Positions 16,958 through 24,818 of a stretch of DNA of 64,000 nt are shown in pieces. Positions within the stretch are counted from its first letter, which is position 1. Each line of letters begins with the position of its first letter. The position numbers and the translations under genes were made by a program. The notes beneath the pieces are model-generated. The model did not search any database, had not been told where the DNA came from, and saw only the letters and a program-made list of their open reading frames with translations. Source of the stretch: Pseudaeromonas paramecii (GTDB lineage: Bacteria > Pseudomonadota > Gammaproteobacteria > Enterobacterales > Aeromonadaceae); the NCBI RefSeq assembly GCF_039540575.1, contig NZ_BAABFC010000001.1:62001-126000 (forward strand), in the 5' to 3' direction.

Positions 16958-17812
16958 TCAGCTGTGATACTCCTCGCAGGCCTGCAAGGTGTTCTCGATG
17001 AGGCTAGCCACCGTCATGGGGCCCACACCGCCAGGTACCGGGGTGATAAACGCAGCGCGTTCTGCGGCCGTGTCGTAGGCCACATCCCCCACCAGCCGTC
17101 CGTCAGGCAGACGATTGATGCCCACATCGATGACAATGGCACCGGGTTTGATCCAGTCGCCTGGAATAAATTCCGGCTTGCCTACCGCTACCACCAACAG
17201 ATCCGCCTGGCGGACAAATGAGGCCAGATCCTTGGTGAACCTGTGGGTGGTCATGGTGGTACAGCCGGCCAGCAGCAGTTCCAGGGTCATGGGGCGGCCC
17301 ACGATATTGGAGGCGCCCACGATGACGGCGTTTAGCCCGTAGGTATCCACACCCGTGCTCTTGATCAGCGTCATGATGCCCTTGGGGGTACAGGGCCGCA
17401 GCGCCGGAATGCGTTGGGCCAGCCGGCCAATGTTATAGGGGTGGAAGCCATCCACGTCCTTATCCGGCAGGATTCGCTCAATCACGAGAGTGGAGTCGAT
17501 GTGTTTGGGCAGCGGCAGCTGTACCAGTATGCCATCCACCTCGGGGTCGGCGTTCAGCTGGTCGATCAGCGCCAGCAGGTCAGCCTGAGTGGTGGTTACC
17601 GGCAGATCATAGGAGCGGGAAGCGAAACCCACCTCTTCGCAGGCCCTGCGCTTGCTGCCGACATAGACCTGGGACGCCGGATCCTCACCCACCAGCACCA
17701 CGGCCAGACCGGGTGCGCGCAGCCCCTTGTCGACACGCGCCTTGACGGCGTCGGCAACCTGTTGACGAATGGCGTGGGCAATCGATTTCCCATCGATAAT
17801 CTTGGCTGACAT
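16958..17812 (-). CDS. folD: Bifunctional methylenetetrahydrofolate dehydrogenase/cyclohydrolase (FolD)
   Basis: FolD interconverts 5,10-methylene- and 10-formyl-tetrahydrofolate in the cytosol. The 284-residue product is of normal length. Conserved features are YVGSKRRACEEVGF (with the catalytic Lys and the preceding Tyr near residues 52-56), DGILVQLPLPKHI near 99, and the NADP-binding IVGASNIVGRPM near 165. The start MSAKIIDGKSIAHAIRQQV matches enterobacterial FolD. It stands alone and converges on the sensor kinase gene. Confidence 0.98.
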   Translation of the reverse strand: MSAKIIDGKSIAHAIRQQVADAVKARVDKGLRAPGLAVVLVGEDPASQVYVGSKRRACEEVGFASRSYDLPVTTTQADLLALIDQLNADPEVDGILVQLPLPKHIDSTLVIERILPDKDVDGFHPYNIGRLAQRIPALRPCTPKGIMTLIKSTGVDTYGLNAVIVGASNIVGRPMTLELLLAGCTTMTTHRFTKDLASFVRQADLLVVAVGKPEFIPGDWIKPGAIVIDVGINRLPDGRLVGDVAYDTAAERAAFITPVPGGVGPMTVASLIENTLQACEEYHS

Positions 17813-17898
17813 GCTTCCTTCTCACCTCACTGGAACGGGACGGCTATTGTCGCATTATTTTAACGACTTGGTTAGCCCGCCGGGTCGCGCGACCGCGT

Positions 17899-17921
17899 GC
17901 CTGGCCATTTCTTGGCCAGGC
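17899..17921. terminator. Hairpin between phnA-like gene and folD
   Basis: Perfect 9-bp stem GCCTGGCCA with TGGCCAGGC and a 5-nt loop, 8 nt past the end of the minus-strand phnA-like gene. No T tract follows on that strand, so termination is only possible, not certain. Confidence 0.45.
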
Positions 17922-17928
17922 ATTCCCA

Positions 17929-18507
17929 TCAGGCCTTTTTCAGGTAGGCCGCCACCAACACGATTTGGACGCCGTTGATCTTGCCTTCGATGTGCAAAGG
18001 ATTGCTGGTCAGCCGGATGCCTTTGACCAGGGTGCCCCGCTTGGCGGTAAAACCGGCGCCCTTGACCTCCAGATCCTTGATCAGGGTGACGGCGTCCCCT
18101 TCTTGCAGCCGAGCCCCGTTGCTATCGAGCGTCGGCGAGGTGTCATCCTCGTCAGTCTGCGGCAGGCCGGCGTCTGCCCAGGCTTGCGTGGCCTCATCCA
18201 GATAGAGCATGTCCAGCAGATCCTGGGCCCACAGCTCGCCCTGAGCGACCAGGTGTTTGAGTTGACGATAGGCCATGACCTGCACGGCGGGCACCTGGCT
18301 CCACATGCTGTCGTTGAGACAGCGCCAATGGGCGGCTTGGCTCACATCGGCCTGTTGCAGATTTGCCTGGCAGTGTGAGCAGAGCAGCACACTGTGATCA
18401 GCATCCTCGGTGGAGGAGGCGGGTACCAGCAGCGACTGGAGATCGTGGTCGGCAGCGCACAGCTCACAGCGCCCACCGCTGCGTTCCATCAATTGGGAAA
18501 TGGTCAT
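17929..18507 (-). CDS. PhnA/YjdM family zinc-ribbon protein
   Basis: The family was linked by name to alkylphosphonate use, but its function is unknown and no phosphonate genes are nearby. The 192-residue product has an N-terminal zinc-ribbon-like part (CELCAADHDL near residue 14 and LLCSHCQANL near 42) and the C-terminal PhnA domain with the hallmark LQEGDAVTLIKDLEVKGA, GTLVKGIRLTSNPLHIEGK and VLVAAYLKKA. It is longer than Escherichia coli YjdM (111 residues) because of the middle segment. It is monocistronic and reads away from the EPS locus. Confidence 0.88.
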   Translation of the reverse strand: MTISQLMERSGGRCELCAADHDLQSLLVPASSTEDADHSVLLCSHCQANLQQADVSQAAHWRCLNDSMWSQVPAVQVMAYRQLKHLVAQGELWAQDLLDMLYLDEATQAWADAGLPQTDEDDTSPTLDSNGARLQEGDAVTLIKDLEVKGAGFTAKRGTLVKGIRLTSNPLHIEGKINGVQIVLVAAYLKKA

Positions 18508-19201
18508 GTCAACATCCTCTTACTGAAATGGCCGCGCAATATAGCACAAAGTGGAAGGTTTTTCGGTTGCAACCTGTCAGGCTTGTCAGGGGAGCGAGTA
18601 TGAAACAGCGATAGATGAGAATTGACCCCCTATGCAGGGGTCTATAGAATGGCCAACGCAATGTCCTGTTAGGGAGCTGTTACATTCCCTGGACACTCCG
18701 CCGTGTAATTTGCCGCTGTAAAAGGTTTCGAACGGATTCTTTTGCGACGCGGAACACGCCTTTTGTTAGAAGGCTGTTACGCAAAAGACTCACGTTGAAC
18801 AGACACTGATCGCGGCTGGTGCAATTGACACCTTTTGGTGCGCCACATCAATGCGCCGGCCGACAGTGCTCAACAATAGATTCCTGCAAGCGCCATCAGA
18901 CTGACATATCAGTCCAGTAAAAAGGCTTTGATCATACATCTTAGCCGGTTGCTGAATCTGGGGTTTTCCCAAATCAACACATAGAAGCAACGTTTATCTC
19001 TGTGATAGTAGCTTATCATGCTTAGGCATAAGCTTCCGTCAGGATATTCCGTGTCTTTGTGGCGGATTTGTAAAATTTAGTGAAACCAAGGCACGCTCTT
19101 TGCAAATGTGATCTCGAGCGCAAAATGGGATGTGTGTGTGTCGAATGAATCGACATTTGAGCTCAAGGAATATGTTTTTTTGCAGGAATGAGGGATTCGC
19201 C
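18508..19201. other. Gene-free stretch upstream of the EPS/PEP-CTERM locus
   Basis: About 0.7 kb without a convincing gene. It must contain the promoter of the phnA-like gene (minus strand) and of the EPS locus. It is visibly more AT-rich than its flanks from about 18720. A 66-codon minus-strand frame at 18790-18990 has no ribosome site or domain. I could not fix a promoter; a short inverted repeat at 19010-19034 is listed separately. Confidence 0.6.
19010..19034. repeat. Short inverted repeat upstream of the EPS locus
   Basis: AGCTTAT and ATAAGCT, 7 nt each, are separated by 11 nt in the gene-free stretch. This could be a regulator site; no T tract or known operator match was seen. Confidence 0.3.
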
Positions 19202-19600
19202 ATGGAAAAAGTTTCTGTTACGTCGCTGCGCCGTGCTGCGCTGGTCATGATGCTGGGATTCAGTCTTCATGCCGAGTCTGCTCAGGTGGTTTCTCTGGAG
19301 CTGAGCCTGAGCACCGCCGATATCGGTACGCTAGTCAATCGTCTTCCGCAGGCTCCCAGCAACTCGGCCTTCATCACTACCGGTGGGGCAACCGCTAAGC
19401 CGCTGCCGGCTCTGGTTGCTTCTGCCCAGGCTGGCCTCCGGGTCGTTGCCAAGGATGATGCGGCCTTTTCCTCTGCCGCCAACACCAATGGCTGGCTGAA
19501 GGGCGTGGCCGCCCCCCTGTTGATGCTGGCTGGTCTGCTGGTGTTGGGGTTGGTCCGGCAGCAGCGTAGTCTGCGCATGCAAGGGGCCATGGCCCTGTAA
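19202..19600 (+). CDS. Small exported protein with C-terminal membrane anchor, unknown function
   Basis: The 132-residue product starts with a signal peptide (MEKVSVTSLRRAALVMMLGF, likely cleaved after HAES or AQ) and ends with a hydrophobic helix (APLLMLAGLLVLGLV, about residues 103-120) and a basic tail RQQRSLR. This is the layout of PEP-CTERM or rhombosortase substrates, but no Pro-Glu-Pro precedes the helix; the site reads GWLKGVAAPLL. The ATG at 19202 was chosen over 19130 because it begins the signal peptide. It is the first gene of the EPS locus, just before a true PEP-CTERM gene. I do not recognise the mature domain. Confidence 0.7.
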   Translation: MEKVSVTSLRRAALVMMLGFSLHAESAQVVSLELSLSTADIGTLVNRLPQAPSNSAFITTGGATAKPLPALVASAQAGLRVVAKDDAAFSSAANTNGWLKGVAAPLLMLAGLLVLGLVRQQRSLRMQGAMAL

Positions 19601-19753
19601 CGATTTTGCAGGTAGCAAGAAAAGCCTGCAGCAACTCCTGGTTGCCCTGGGCAACTGGGTTCAAAGAGTGGGTTTACCCAGATGCCAAGATGGCGATGGG
19701 GAGCCTGAAACAGTGGTTGAGCGATCAGCCCTATATATGAAACGGAGATATAT
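19601..19753 (+). promoter_or_regulatory. Structured leader before the PEP-CTERM gene
   Basis: The 153-nt gap holds several stems. Three arms compete: GCAAC (19631-19635), GTTGC (19641-19645) and GCAAC (19651-19655), so the middle arm can pair with either side. CTGGGT at 19655-19660 can pair with ACCCAG at 19676-19681, and GCCA (19684-19687) with TGGC (19691-19694). No known riboswitch class was recognised. Confidence 0.35.
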
Positions 19754-20221
19754 ATGAGTAAATCCAAGTGGTTGGGAGCACTCTTGGTCGGCGCAAGCCT
19801 GCTGGGCAGCAACGTGGCTCGAGCAGACGTTCAAACGCTCGAATCCTCTGATGGCATCCTCGTTGAGTTCTTGTCATCTACTGCCAGCTTAAGTTACAGC
19901 TTGTTTCAGGGTATTGGGGGCAGCTTTAGCCAGGAGACGAATGGTTCAGTTACTGTGAACACGCTCGGTTCTGTCCCACTGTTCTTTGCAAACGTTACGT
20001 TTGGTAATGCATCCCTCGCTGATGGGAGCTATGGGTGGTTGAAGTTTACCCCTGATGAAGGTTATAGCTTGGTCCTTAACTGGGTCGGTACCGACGTTAG
20101 CGTGTCAACTGTGCCTGAGCCGGGGGTATATGCTCTGATTGGTCTGGGGGTTGCGGGTCTGGCATTGGCTCGTCGCCGTCAGAAGAAGTCGAATATTGCT
20201 CTGGGTCAATTCGCCGTTTAA
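19754..20221 (+). CDS. PEP-CTERM sorting domain protein
   Basis: A 155-residue exported protein with signal peptide (residues 1-25, ending NVARA), a beta-rich body of about 95 residues rich in Ser, Gly and Val, and a canonical C-terminal PEP-CTERM tail: VPEPGVYALIGLGVAGLAL followed by ARRRQKK. Such proteins are cut at the PEP motif by an exosortase and delivered to the surface, usually together with exopolysaccharide. The cognate exosortase gene is at 27144. The ribosome site is a purine-rich GGAG 9 nt upstream. The body shows no recognisable domain. It is probably a structural matrix protein. Confidence 0.88.
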   Translation: MSKSKWLGALLVGASLLGSNVARADVQTLESSDGILVEFLSSTASLSYSLFQGIGGSFSQETNGSVTVNTLGSVPLFFANVTFGNASLADGSYGWLKFTPDEGYSLVLNWVGTDVSVSTVPEPGVYALIGLGVAGLALARRRQKKSNIALGQFAV

Positions 20222-20303
20222 TCCGATGATCTGATTCATCGTTTGGTGTGTAGGCGCAGGGATGACAGTGTGTTGGATGCAAATCACCGACTGTTATTCC
20301 TTA

Positions 20304-20343
20304 GGCTTGGCTAAGTCGATCTGAGGGTCGGTTTAGCCAAGCC
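20304..20343. repeat. 11-bp inverted repeat between the PEP-CTERM gene and epsL
   Basis: GGCTTGGCTAA (20304-20314) and TTAGCCAAGCC (20333-20343) are perfect inverted copies with an 18-nt loop. No T run follows, so it may be an attenuator, RNA-processing hairpin or regulator site rather than a terminator. Confidence 0.55.
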
Positions 20344-20394
20344 GATAAGCCAGCAAGATAAGCAAGAACAAAGAACAAAAGGGGCAGGGGAGTC

Positions 20395-21573
20395 GTGAGA
20401 CGCGTTGGGCAGCTAGGATGGCGTGGTGTGTGTGGTGGTCTGTTCCTGGCGAACCTGTTGGTGACCAACGTGGTCAGGGCCGCTCAGGAGGATAACTTCA
20501 TTCTTAACGCCTCCTTGGGGGTGATGTATGACGATAACCTGTTCCGTTTGCCGGAACAGGCAAGTGCCGTCGATGGTCGCGGGGATACCATCTTAACGCC
20601 CACGGCCACCCTGGGGTACCAACAGTCTTTCTCCAAACAGCAGGTAAGTTTGTCGGCATCTGCTTTTTCACCCCGTTATCAGCAACATGACACGCTTAAT
20701 TACCATGGCTATCGCCTGTCCACCGGCTGGTTAGGCCAAGTCGGCAAGCGCTGGCAACCCAGCCTGGGCTACATGAAGAGTCGTGAGCTCTCCTCATATG
20801 AGGATGTACAGGCGGGTGTCATGGACATGCTGAGTCGGCAGCGATTTGAAGGCGGCCTGGCGTATGGCCGGATTGGCCGAATTCGCCTCGGCGCCGATGG
20901 CTGGTTGGAGCAGAAACGGCATGGCAGCAGCACCTATGAGCAGCTGGATCTAGATGACTCGGGTGCGGGGGTGCAGAGTGAATTTGCCAGCCGGCGTGGC
21001 AGCAAGGTCACCCTGCGTTATGAGAGCCGGTGGATCGACTACCAGCAAGCGGCGGCTCAGGTGCTGGATTATCGACTGGATAAGCTGAGGCTAAGCCTGT
21101 TCTGGCCGGTTTCCGCCAAGCTGGAGTGGTCTGCGGTAGGCGGTTTCATGGCGTGGCATTTTGATGGCAATGACTCATCCAAGCGCAGCTGGCTGGGAGG
21201 GACCAAGTTCCACTGGTTGCCCTCTGATAGATGGGATCTGGATCTTAGCTATCAGCGTGATTCGCAGGATCCTGGATACAACGTGCGTGTCTCCTATTCC
21301 GATACCCTGGCACTCGAGGCGGGTTGGCAGCTGGCGCAAAAATGGCGTCTGGAGGGACGAGTCAGCCAGATGTGGTCCCAGTATGGACTGGATGACACCT
21401 TGGGACAGGAGCGCAAGGACGAGGCCCTGATGTATCGCATGGCGCTGATTTGGCAAACCACAGACAAGATACGTGCCGAATCCTATTGGACATTAGGCAA
21501 GCGGGATTCTAACCAGGCCAATACCGATTATGACTATCAGCAGTGTGGCCTGACCTTTACCTACAGCTATTGA
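20395..21573 (+). CDS. epsL: EpsL family outer-membrane beta-barrel protein
   Basis: EpsL-type proteins are predicted outer-membrane barrels found in exosortase-linked EPS loci, possibly the export pore. The product (392 residues) starts with a signal peptide (about 1-30, ending VVRA) and continues as alternating beta strands with many aromatic residues, ending in the barrel-like TDYDYQQCGLTFTYSY. The start is GTG at 20395 after AGGGGAG; no in-frame ATG precedes the signal peptide. Early motif LNASLGVMYDDNLFRL is typical. It opens the epsL-wcaJ-epsDEFG run. Confidence 0.85.
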   Translation: MRRVGQLGWRGVCGGLFLANLLVTNVVRAAQEDNFILNASLGVMYDDNLFRLPEQASAVDGRGDTILTPTATLGYQQSFSKQQVSLSASAFSPRYQQHDTLNYHGYRLSTGWLGQVGKRWQPSLGYMKSRELSSYEDVQAGVMDMLSRQRFEGGLAYGRIGRIRLGADGWLEQKRHGSSTYEQLDLDDSGAGVQSEFASRRGSKVTLRYESRWIDYQQAAAQVLDYRLDKLRLSLFWPVSAKLEWSAVGGFMAWHFDGNDSSKRSWLGGTKFHWLPSDRWDLDLSYQRDSQDPGYNVRVSYSDTLALEAGWQLAQKWRLEGRVSQMWSQYGLDDTLGQERKDEALMYRMALIWQTTDKIRAESYWTLGKRDSNQANTDYDYQQCGLTFTYSY

Positions 21574-21586
21574 TACGGGACAGCTT

Positions 21587-23077
21587 ATGGACAATATGAC
21601 GACGGATGGAATCGCCTTTGGCCAGTCAAGCGTGAATGGTCAACCCAACCCCTACCAGCACGAGCTGGGCATGCCCTCCATGGCGGCCCGTCTGAGCGAA
21701 ATGGAGAAGGTTGCTCCCCTGGCCACCCTGTTCAAATCGTTTCTCGATCCCATCATGGTGGTGCTGAGTCTCTATCTGCTGCACTTTGCCTTTGATGTGG
21801 TGTTTATGGGCACGGAGTTGATCCTGTCTGTCATCGCCTTCTTGCTGACCCTGGTGTTGATGGACGGTACCTTCCTGTTTATGCCAGGGGATACGCGCAA
21901 TCGTCGCGCCTTGGTTGCCTTTATCGGTAATTGGCTGCTGATCCTGGCGATCATTTTTCTAGTGGGTTACGCCAGCGGCATCAGTGACTATTTCTACCCG
22001 CCCTATATCCTCACCTGGGCCCTGGTTGCCCCCGTTACCTTGATCATCAGCCATGCGGCCGTGCGTCAGTTTGTCATGCTGCCCATGCATCAGCGCAAGC
22101 GGCGGGTGGCCATCGTCGGCGCCAATACTGCAGGACAAGCGCTGCGGGAGCGCATCGAGCGCAACGGTTATCTGAACATGGAGTTTGTCGGCTATTTTGA
22201 TGACCGGGAGCTGGAACGCCTTGAGGGGGTGTCCGAAGCCGAGTTGCTGGCCAAGCTGGACGATATCCCCGCCTATGCGGCCGAGCATGGTCTGGATCGG
22301 GTCTACATCTCCCTGCCCATGTCCTCACAACCCCGGGTGATGCGCCTGCTGGACGAACTCAAAGACAGTACCGCCTCCGTCTACTTTGTGCCGGATTATT
22401 TCATCTACGACATGATCCAGGGCCATGTGGACTATGTGGCCGGCATGCCGGTGGTCTGCATCTGCGAGTCGCCGTTCCGCGGCCTCAAGGCGGTGGTCAA
22501 ACGGCTGGAAGATATTGTGCTGGGCACCATGATACTGGCGCTAATCTGGCCCATCATGCTGGTCACTGCCCTGGCGGTGAAGCTGACCTCCCCGGGCCCC
22601 GTCATCTTCAAACAACGGCGCTATGGTGCCGATGGTGAGAGCATACTGGTCTATAAGTTCCGTTCCATGACGGTGATGGAAGACGGTGACAAGGTGCAGC
22701 AAGCCACCAAGAATGACCAGCGGCTGACGCCTATCGGTGGCTTCTTGCGCAAGAGTTCCCTCGACGAGCTGCCCCAGTTCCTCAATGTGCTGGAAGGCAC
22801 CATGAGCATCGTGGGCCCGCGTCCCCACGCCAATGCCCACAACGAGTATTACCGCAAGCTGATCAAGGGCTACATGATCCGCCACAAGGTGCGGCCGGGC
22901 ATCACGGGCTGGGCCCAGGTCAACGGCTGCCGCGGAGAGACAGATACCCTGGATAAGATGGAGCGCCGGGTCCAGCTGGATCTGGATTACCTGCGCCATT
23001 GGTCCTTGTTTATGGACCTGAAGATCATCCTGATGACAGTGCTGCAGGTCATCAAAAAGGATGGTAACGCCTACTGA
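21587..23077 (+). CDS. wcaJ: Undecaprenyl-phosphate glucose phosphotransferase (WcaJ/EpsB-like)
   Basis: This enzyme transfers a sugar phosphate, usually glucose-1-phosphate, to undecaprenyl phosphate and starts repeat-unit assembly. The 496-residue product has four N-terminal membrane segments (about residues 40-165), a CoA-binding-like domain with VAIVGANTAGQALRERI, a fifth hydrophobic segment near 310-335, and the catalytic bacterial sugar transferase domain: KLTSPGPVIFKQRRYG, YKFRSM and SLDELPQFLNVL. It ends one base into the epsD frame (TGATG). Priming sugar is inferred from family. Confidence 0.92.
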   Translation: MDNMTTDGIAFGQSSVNGQPNPYQHELGMPSMAARLSEMEKVAPLATLFKSFLDPIMVVLSLYLLHFAFDVVFMGTELILSVIAFLLTLVLMDGTFLFMPGDTRNRRALVAFIGNWLLILAIIFLVGYASGISDYFYPPYILTWALVAPVTLIISHAAVRQFVMLPMHQRKRRVAIVGANTAGQALRERIERNGYLNMEFVGYFDDRELERLEGVSEAELLAKLDDIPAYAAEHGLDRVYISLPMSSQPRVMRLLDELKDSTASVYFVPDYFIYDMIQGHVDYVAGMPVVCICESPFRGLKAVVKRLEDIVLGTMILALIWPIMLVTALAVKLTSPGPVIFKQRRYGADGESILVYKFRSMTVMEDGDKVQQATKNDQRLTPIGGFLRKSSLDELPQFLNVLEGTMSIVGPRPHANAHNEYYRKLIKGYMIRHKVRPGITGWAQVNGCRGETDTLDKMERRVQLDLDYLRHWSLFMDLKIILMTVLQVIKKDGNAY

Positions 23078-23100
23078 TGCACGACGACACGAGAACACCT

Positions 23101-24018
23101 ATGACAAAGAACAATGGCCTGCTGCTGGGCTCAGGATTGCTGTTGGTTGCGTTGCTGACCGGCTGCGGTGACAAGGACAAACAAGTGGGCAGTCAGGTAC
23201 TGGCCAGCGTCAATGGCAAGGAGATCACAGTCCTGCAGTTGAACTACCTGTTGGCGCAGCAAAATGGCCTGCCAGCGGCTCAGCAAAAGAGCAAGCAGCA
23301 GTTGCTGGATCAGTTGATCGATCAAGAGGTGCTGGTGCAGAAGGCGGATGAGCTGAAACTGGATCGCAACCCCAATGTGCTGCAGGCACTGGAGTTTTCC
23401 CGGCGTCAGGTGCTGGCGCAGGCCGTGGCAGCCCAGGAGCTGAACCTCACCGGTGAACCCGCTGATGCAGCCCTCAAGGCCTTCTACGATGCCCACCCGC
23501 AGCGGTTTGCTCAACGTCAGATCTTTACCCTGGCCAACTTCTTGATCCCGGCGGAGGATATTTCCACCAGCGCTCAGTCTGCCCTGGACAAGGCAACGGA
23601 TGCCGAGCAGCTGCGGGACATTCTCAAGCAACAAGGCTACAGCTTCTCGGAGAATCACTCCGAGGTGCCGGCAGAGAAGCTGCCGGATGTGCTGCTGGAT
23701 AAACTCGTCACCATAGCGCCTGGCGACATCGTCAAGCTCAAGCAGGGACAGCAGGTGCTGCTGATCCAACTGGAGCAGCGGACACCCTCGCCCATCAGCC
23801 TTGAGAAGGCCAAGCCACAACTGGTGTCACTGGTCAAACAGAGTGAGCTGCGGGAGCAGGCTGAGCAGAAGATGGTGCAGCTGCGTCAGGCGGCCAAGGT
23901 GGAATATCGCCATCGCTTTGCTGACGAGGCCGAGTCTGAGTCCAAGCCTGTCACGACCGATACGGCCGCGCAGGCGGGGACCGAGCATCTGGAACAAGGA
24001 TTGAAGGGGCTGCAATGA
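23101..24018 (+). CDS. epsD: EpsD family lipoprotein, peptidyl-prolyl isomerase-like
   Basis: EpsD proteins are SurA/parvulin-like periplasmic proteins of exosortase-type EPS loci. From ATG 23101 the product is 305 residues with a lipoprotein signal ending LLTGC, then a SurA-like N-terminal helical part (ASVNGKEITVLQLNYLLAQQ and LLDQLIDQEVLVQKADEL) and a weak parvulin-like middle. An earlier ATG at 23077, overlapping the wcaJ stop, would add eight hydrophilic residues; 23101 gives a better signal peptide. The end overlaps epsE (ATGA). Likely helps barrel or secreted protein folding. Confidence 0.85.
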   Translation: MTKNNGLLLGSGLLLVALLTGCGDKDKQVGSQVLASVNGKEITVLQLNYLLAQQNGLPAAQQKSKQQLLDQLIDQEVLVQKADELKLDRNPNVLQALEFSRRQVLAQAVAAQELNLTGEPADAALKAFYDAHPQRFAQRQIFTLANFLIPAEDISTSAQSALDKATDAEQLRDILKQQGYSFSENHSEVPAEKLPDVLLDKLVTIAPGDIVKLKQGQQVLLIQLEQRTPSPISLEKAKPQLVSLVKQSELREQAEQKMVQLRQAAKVEYRHRFADEAESESKPVTTDTAAQAGTEHLEQGLKGLQ

Positions 24019-24803
24019 GACTATTTGGCTTGATGTGGTTGGCTTTGAGCCTGAGTAGCGCCGTCTGGGCGGCGGATGGCATCGATAACCAGTACCGGCT
24101 GGGGCCGGGTGATGTGGTGCGGGTCACCGTCTATGACCATGCCGACTTGGCCCTGGAGGCGGAGATTGCCAGTGACGGCAGCCTGCGGATGCCCCTGGTG
24201 GGGGCGGTGGCGCTCACCGGGATGACCTTCTCTCAGGCCGAGGCGCGGATCGCCGAGCGTCTGCAGTCGGGCGGCTTTGTTAATCATCCACAGGTCAATC
24301 TCTTCATCACCCAGTACCGTAGTCAGACGGTCTCGGTGGTGGGGGCGGTCAATCAGCCGGGGCGTTATCGACTGGACGGCGATACCACGCTGGTAGGCAT
24401 CCTGGCCACAGCGGGCGGCATTGCTGCCAACGGCGGCGACAGTTTCTATCTGATCCGGGATGGCCTGCGTCGTCGCTATCGTCTCAGTGATCTGGCCACT
24501 GACGGGGTCGGTGATGAATTGGGCAAGGTGCGTCTCAAGCCCAATGACCAGATTTATGTGCCCAAACAGGCGCAAATCTACGTCTATGGCGAGGTGCAAC
24601 GTCCCGGCGTGTATCCGCTGGATGACGGCATGACGGTAGTCAAAGCCATCGCCATGGCAGGTGGTTTCACCGGCAAGGCCGACAGCGACGACATCGACAT
24701 TCAGCGTGACGATGCCCAACAGCCGCAACAGCGGCAAGAGGCCAACCTGGGCACCCAACTCCAGGCCGAGGATGTGGTGTTTGTCGGCGAAAGCCTCTTT
24801 TAA
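24015..24803 (+). CDS. epsE: Polysaccharide export protein EpsE (Wza-like)
   Basis: Outer-membrane/periplasmic polysaccharide export protein of 262 residues. It has a signal peptide (about 1-20, ending VWAAD) and no lipobox Cys, a Poly_export domain starting YRLGPGDVVRVTVYDHADL, and two SLBB domains with VSVVGAVNQPGRYRLDGDT and IYVYGEVQRPGVYPLDDG. It should form the export channel with EpsL and EpsF. ATGA overlap with epsD; epsF follows after 15 nt. Confidence 0.93.
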   Translation: MRLFGLMWLALSLSSAVWAADGIDNQYRLGPGDVVRVTVYDHADLALEAEIASDGSLRMPLVGAVALTGMTFSQAEARIAERLQSGGFVNHPQVNLFITQYRSQTVSVVGAVNQPGRYRLDGDTTLVGILATAGGIAANGGDSFYLIRDGLRRRYRLSDLATDGVGDELGKVRLKPNDQIYVPKQAQIYVYGEVQRPGVYPLDDGMTVVKAIAMAGGFTGKADSDDIDIQRDDAQQPQQRQEANLGTQLQAEDVVFVGESLF

Positions 24804-24818
24804 CCGGCGGAGAATCAG

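Noticed and set aside
18790..18990. 66-codon minus-strand gene in the gap before the EPS locus
   Set aside because: No ribosome site, no domain, Cys/Ser-scattered composition.
19601..19753. c-di-GMP (GEMM) riboswitch
   Set aside because: The GTAGC and AAAGCC fragments recall the class but are in the wrong order and the conserved core and tetraloop-receptor are missing.
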